From NCBI GenBank assembly GCA_002432565.1, contig DJFP01000293.1, positions 825 through 7,321 on the forward strand: 6,497 bases of DNA, given 5' to 3'. The notes under the pieces were generated by a model. The model had not been told where the DNA came from, ran no database searches, and saw only the letters and a program-made list of their open reading frames with translations. The DNA comes from Flavobacteriales bacterium UBA5869. Its GTDB lineage: Bacteria > Bacteroidota > Bacteroidia > Flavobacteriales_D > Crocinitomicaceae. The number at the start of each line of letters is the position of its first letter. Position 1 is the stretch's first letter. Shown here piece by piece: positions 6,410 to 6,497 of the stretch. Both the position numbers and the translations under genes were made by a program.

Positions 6410-6497
6410 CTACTTCGCGTAATTCACGGAACGTTTTTCACGGATCACAGTTACTTTAACTTGTCCCGGATATGTCATTTCCGTTTGAATTTTCTGA
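6410..6497 (-). CDS. rny: C-terminal end of ribonuclease Y (partial)
   Basis: Only the last 28 codons and the TAG stop (6412-6410) are inside the window; the rest lies beyond the right edge. The tail reads QKIQTEM, then TYPGQVKVTVIREKR and SVNYAK. This matches the highly conserved RNase Y C-terminus (a YPGQIKVTVIRE core followed by a Y/F-A-K end). RNase Y is a membrane-anchored endoribonuclease with KH and HD domains that starts mRNA decay; those domains are not visible here. It is a housekeeping gene and marks the chromosomal edge of the polysaccharide cluster. One base separates its stop from the epimerase ATG (TAGTATG), and no terminator hairpin is visible between them, so read-through into the cluster looks likely. 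Identification rests on a short but distinctive tail. Confidence 0.87.
   Translation of the reverse strand, partial: QKIQTEMTYPGQVKVTVIREKRSVNYAK

Noticed and set aside
1..6497. Insertion sequence, transposase, integrase or attachment site marking cluster transfer
   Set aside because: Every long frame is assigned to a polysaccharide or housekeeping gene; no transposase motif or terminal inverted repeat was seen.

Overview
The window carries a compact run of genes, all on the minus strand, for making a surface polysaccharide (O-antigen or capsule type). It is read from the right edge to the left edge. Protein families, moderately AT-rich sequence, starts without a Shine-Dalgarno motif, and two matches to the Bacteroidota -7 element (TAnnTTTG) point to a member of Bacteroidota, probably flavobacteria-like. 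The genus cannot be fixed from this sequence.

In transcription order the layout is: (1) the last 28 codons of rny (RNase Y), entering from the right edge; (2) after a single base, a WbpP-type UDP-N-acetylhexosamine 4-epimerase; (3) overlapping it by 10 nt, a Wzx-like oligosaccharide flippase; (4) after the only real intergenic gap (66 nt, with three spaced TTGAAC repeats and a possible promoter), hisH2; (5) sharing one base with it, hisF2; (6) a WbpI-like non-hydrolysing UDP-sugar 2-epimerase; (7) a membrane-anchored family 2 glycosyltransferase; (8) a DegT/ArnB-like PLP aminotransferase cut by the left edge. No RNA gene, CRISPR array, insertion sequence or clear terminator is visible, and no gene-free stretch exceeds 66 nt.

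The genes fit together as nucleotide-sugar tailoring (4-epimerase, 2-epimerase, aminotransferase, HisH2/HisF2), glycan assembly (glycosyltransferase) and export of the lipid-linked unit (flippase). HisH2/HisF2 should not be read as histidine biosynthesis. HisF keeps the ammonia-gate residues and Asp130 but has Leu at position 11, where the cyclase needs its catalytic Asp. In the known Pseudomonas systems such a pair makes ammonia for a WbpG/PseA-type amidotransferase that turns an acetamido sugar into an acetamidino sugar. The order flippase-hisH-hisF-(gap)-wbpI resembles the P. aeruginosa O5 cluster, but no wbpG-like partner is present here. Where that ammonia goes is the main open question of this locus.
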